Positions 61,321-64,000 of a stretch of 64,000 bases of DNA are shown here, piece after piece; within the stretch, counting starts at the first letter, position 1; each line of letters opens with the position of its first letter. Where the stretch lies: NCBI RefSeq assembly GCF_000250675.2, contig NC_018681.1, positions 1-64,000 on the forward strand, in the 5' to 3' direction. The notes beneath the pieces are model-generated. The model did no database searches and had not been told where the DNA came from. It worked only from the letters and a program-made list of their open reading frames with translations. Position numbers and translations under genes: made by a program. Source of the DNA: Nocardia brasiliensis ATCC 700358 (GTDB lineage Bacteria; Actinomycetota; Actinomycetes; Mycobacteriales; Mycobacteriaceae).

Positions 61321-64000
61321 ATGATGCAACTTCCTGGCCACAGGTCACCTGGACCCGTCGGGCTCTACGACCCGGCGAACGAACACGACGCCTGCGGTGT
61401 CGCGTTCGTCGTCGACATGCACGGCCGCCGCAGCCGCGACATCGTCGACAAGGCTATTACGGCTCTGTTGAACCTGGAGCACCGTGGTGCCGCAGGCGCG
61501 GAACCCAACAGTGGTGACGGCGCAGGCATCCTGATCCAGCTTCCGGACCGCTTCTTCCGCGCGATCGTGGACTTCGAGTTGCCGCCGGAGGGCTCCTACG
61601 CCTCCGGTATCGCCTTCCTGCCGCAGGCCCGTCGCGAGGCCGCGCGCGCCGCGTACGGTGTGGAGAAGATCGTCAAGGAAGAGGGCCTCGAGGTTCTCGG
61701 CTGGCGTGCGGTGCCGATCGACGAGTCCTCGCTCGGTGCGCTCTCCCGCGACGCGATGCCCACCTTCCGGCAGATCTTCATCGGCTCGCCGCGTGGCGCG
61801 GCCGAGCAGCTGTCCGGCATGGACCTGGAGCGGCGCGCGTACGTGATCCGCAAGCGGGTCGAGCACGAACTCGGCAAGTCGGGTTCCGGCGAGGGCGCGG
61901 TCGGCAAGGAGTCGGTGTATTTCCCGAGCCTGTCCGGCCAGACCTTCGTCTACAAGGGCATGTTCACCACGCCGCAGCTGCGCGCCTTCTACCTGGACCT
62001 GCAGGACGGCCGGGTGGAATCGGCGCTCGGCATCGTGCATTCGCGCTTCTCCACCAACACTTTCCCCTCGTGGCCGCTGGCGCACCCGTTCCGCCGGGTT
62101 GCGCACAACGGCGAGATCAACACCGTCACCGGTAACGAGAACTGGATGCGGGCGCGCGAGGCGCTGCTGCGTTCGGACATCTTCGGCATCGACTCGGCGG
62201 GCAACAACCGGCTGGAGAAGATCTTCCCGGTCTGTACCCCGGGGGCGAGCGATACCGCGCGCTTCGACGAGGTGCTGGAACTGTTGCACCTCGGCGGCCG
62301 CAGCCTGCCCCACGCGGTGCTGATGATGATCCCCGAGGCGTGGGAACGCAACGAGAAGATGGATCAGCGCCGCCGCGCGTTCTACGAGTACCACTCGATG
62401 CTGATGGAGCCGTGGGACGGCCCGGCCTCGGTGTGCTTCTCCGACGGCACCGTGGTCGGCGCCGTGCTCGACCGTAACGGCCTGCGCCCCAGCCGCATCT
62501 GGGTCACCGACGACGGCCTGGTCGTGATGGCCTCCGAGGTCGGCGTGCTCGACATCGACCCGTCCAAGGTGGTCCGCAAGGTCCGACTACAACCCGGCCG
62601 CATGTTCCTGGTCGACACCTCGCAGGGCCGCATCGTCGGCGACGAGGAGCTCAAGGACCAGCTTGCGGCCGAGCACCCGTACCAGGAATGGCTGGACGCG
62701 GGTGTGACCAAGCTCGAGGACCTGCCCGACCGCCCGCACGTGCACATGTCGCACGACCGGGTACTGATCCGTCAGCAGATCTTCGGATACAGCACCGAAG
62801 AGCTGAACCTGCTGATCTCGCCGATGGCCAAGACCGGCGGCGAGGCGCTCGGCTCGATGGGCACCGATACCCCGATCGCCGTGCTCTCGGCGCGGCCCCG
62901 GCTGCTGTTCGACTACTTCTCCCAGCTGTTCGCGCAGGTCACCAACCCGCCGCTGGACGCGATCCGGGAAGAGGTGGTGACCAGCCTGCGCCGCGCGATC
63001 GGCCCCGAGGCCGACCTGATGCACCCCGGCCCGGAATCCTGCAAGCAGATCGCGATCGAATCGCCGATCATCGACAACGACCAGCTGGCCAAGCTGGTGC
63101 ACATCAACGACGACGGCTCCCAGCCCGAGCTGCGGTCGGTGATCGTGCGCGGTCTGTACCCGGTCGCCAAGGGCGGCAAGGGACTTCGCAAGGCGCTCAA
63201 GGCGATCAACACCCAGGTGTCGGCCGCGATCGACGGCGGCGCCCGGATCGTCGTGCTGTCCGACCGCGAGTCCAACGAGAAGCTGGCGCCGATCCCGTCG
63301 CTGCTGCTCACCTCGTCGGTGCACCACCACCTGGTGCGCGAACGCACCCGCACCATGGTCGGCCTGGTCGTGGAGGCCGGTGACGCCCGCGAGGTGCACC
63401 ACATGGCCATGCTGGTCGGCTTCGGCGCGGCCGCGATCAACCCGTACATGGCCTTCGAGACCATCGAGGACATGCTCGAGCGCGGCGCGCTCGACATGCC
63501 GGGCAGCACCGGCGATCTGGCCGCCGACTACGCCAAGGCGGTCGCCAACTACAACAAGGCCGCGAGCAAGGGCGTGCTGAAGGTGATGTCCAAGATGGGC
63601 ATCTCCACGCTGGCGTCCTACACCGGCGCGCAGCTGTTCCAGGTGATCGGCCTGTCCCAGGACCTGGCCGACGAATACTTCACCGGTCTGCGCTCGCACC
63701 TGGACGGCATCGGGCTCGATGACATCGCGGCCGACGTCGCCCAGCGGCACCGGCTCGCGTTCCTGGAGAACCGCAACGAGCGCGCGCACCGCGAGCTCGA
63801 GGTCGGCGGCGAATACCAGTGGCGGCGTGAGGGTGAATACCACCTGTTCAACCCGGACACCGTGTTCAAGCTGCAGCACGCGACCCGCTCCGGCCAGTAC
63901 TCGATCTTCAAGGAGTACACCAAGCTGGTCGACGACCAGTCCGAGCGGCTCGCCTCGCTGCGCGGCCTGTTCAAGTTCAAGAAGGAGCGCGCGTCGATCT
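61321..64000 (+). CDS. gltB: Glutamate synthase large subunit, 3' end beyond the window
   Basis: Makes two glutamates from glutamine and 2-oxoglutarate. Translation from ATG 61321 (or ATG 61324) gives MMQLPGHRSPGPVGLYDP and continues open for 893 codons to the window end. After the propeptide the catalytic N-terminal Cys is C25 in HDACGVAFV; the class II glutaminase domain contains HSRFSTNTFPSWPLAHPFR, HNGEINTVTGNENWM and RNGLRPSR. The later FMN-binding barrel begins with LISPMAKTGGEALGSMGTD. AAGGCAGAGG lies just upstream of the start. The last part of the barrel and the iron-sulfur region are missing. Confidence 0.97.
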   Translation, partial: MMQLPGHRSPGPVGLYDPANEHDACGVAFVVDMHGRRSRDIVDKAITALLNLEHRGAAGAEPNSGDGAGILIQLPDRFFRAIVDFELPPEGSYASGIAFLPQARREAARAAYGVEKIVKEEGLEVLGWRAVPIDESSLGALSRDAMPTFRQIFIGSPRGAAEQLSGMDLERRAYVIRKRVEHELGKSGSGEGAVGKESVYFPSLSGQTFVYKGMFTTPQLRAFYLDLQDGRVESALGIVHSRFSTNTFPSWPLAHPFRRVAHNGEINTVTGNENWMRAREALLRSDIFGIDSAGNNRLEKIFPVCTPGASDTARFDEVLELLHLGGRSLPHAVLMMIPEAWERNEKMDQRRRAFYEYHSMLMEPWDGPASVCFSDGTVVGAVLDRNGLRPSRIWVTDDGLVVMASEVGVLDIDPSKVVRKVRLQPGRMFLVDTSQGRIVGDEELKDQLAAEHPYQEWLDAGVTKLEDLPDRPHVHMSHDRVLIRQQIFGYSTEELNLLISPMAKTGGEALGSMGTDTPIAVLSARPRLLFDYFSQLFAQVTNPPLDAIREEVVTSLRRAIGPEADLMHPGPESCKQIAIESPIIDNDQLAKLVHINDDGSQPELRSVIVRGLYPVAKGGKGLRKALKAINTQVSAAIDGGARIVVLSDRESNEKLAPIPSLLLTSSVHHHLVRERTRTMVGLVVEAGDAREVHHMAMLVGFGAAAINPYMAFETIEDMLERGALDMPGSTGDLAADYAKAVANYNKAASKGVLKVMSKMGISTLASYTGAQLFQVIGLSQDLADEYFTGLRSHLDGIGLDDIAADVAQRHRLAFLENRNERAHRELEVGGEYQWRREGEYHLFNPDTVFKLQHATRSGQYSIFKEYTKLVDDQSERLASLRGLFKFKKERASI

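Overview
The window reads as the replication-origin end of a high-GC actinobacterial chromosome, most likely Nocardia or a close relative in the Corynebacteriales. Base 1 is the start codon of dnaA. The order dnaA, oriC, dnaN, recF, DUF721/dciA, gyrB, gyrA, DUF3566 gene, tRNA-Ile, tRNA-Ala is the classic actinobacterial origin layout. The ppiA, rhomboid, PH-domain, crgA and pabA genes and the pknB-pknA-pbpA-rodA-pstP-fhaB-fhaA cluster match the mycobacterial Rv0009-Rv0020c segment. Genus assignment is inference; the gene order is seen directly.

Layout. 1-12.8 kb is the replication core, with a DnaA-box-rich oriC at about 1996-2570 and a parS-like site at 6363. At 13.0-13.5 kb are tRNA-Ile(GAT) and tRNA-Ala(TGC), each followed by a GC-rich hairpin module that recurs after tRNA-Leu(CAG) at 38.4 kb. 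13.7-22.5 kb is accessory: an alpha/beta hydrolase, an HxlR regulator, small proteins, a YoaK-type membrane protein, a flavin-binding-fold protein, an acyl-CoA-dehydrogenase-like protein and a DrrAB-type ABC exporter. 22.6-25.0 kb holds ppiA, a rhomboid protease, a PH-domain protein and crgA, with a second parS-like site and a perfect DnaA box. 25.1-28.0 kb holds pabA, a RibD-like reductase and a separate RibD-like deaminase, a secreted I36-type protein and a CBS-domain protein. 28.2-38.1 kb is the growth and division signalling operon on the minus strand, with start/stop overlaps at most junctions.

39.2-45 kb holds a secreted lipase, a divergent ene-reductase/SDR pair with KstR-like operators in the shared promoter, a methyltransferase and a secreted repeat-like protein. 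44,977-46,314 is a 1.3 kb gap with an unusual cluster of DnaA-box-like sites. 46.3-53.6 kb is the SpoIIM / RDD and MoxR-DUF58-DUF4129 neighbourhood with an adenosine-deaminase-like gene between its halves. 53.6-60.3 kb holds a TetR/MFS efflux pair with twin operators, a membrane adenylate cyclase, a DUF4407 protein and a secreted chorismate mutase. 60,341-61,320 is a long leader before gltB, which runs off the end of the window.

How the parts work together: the first third encodes initiation, clamp, recombinational repair, helicase loading and supercoiling. The middle third couples peptidoglycan synthesis (RodA, PbpA, CrgA) to Ser/Thr phosphorylation (PknA/B, PstP, FHA proteins). The rest is metabolism, efflux and envelope-linked genes. 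No rRNA, insertion sequence, prophage or CRISPR array was seen. The most interesting non-gene signals are the oriC palindromes, the tRNA-linked modules, the DnaA-box cluster at 45 kb and the gltB leader.
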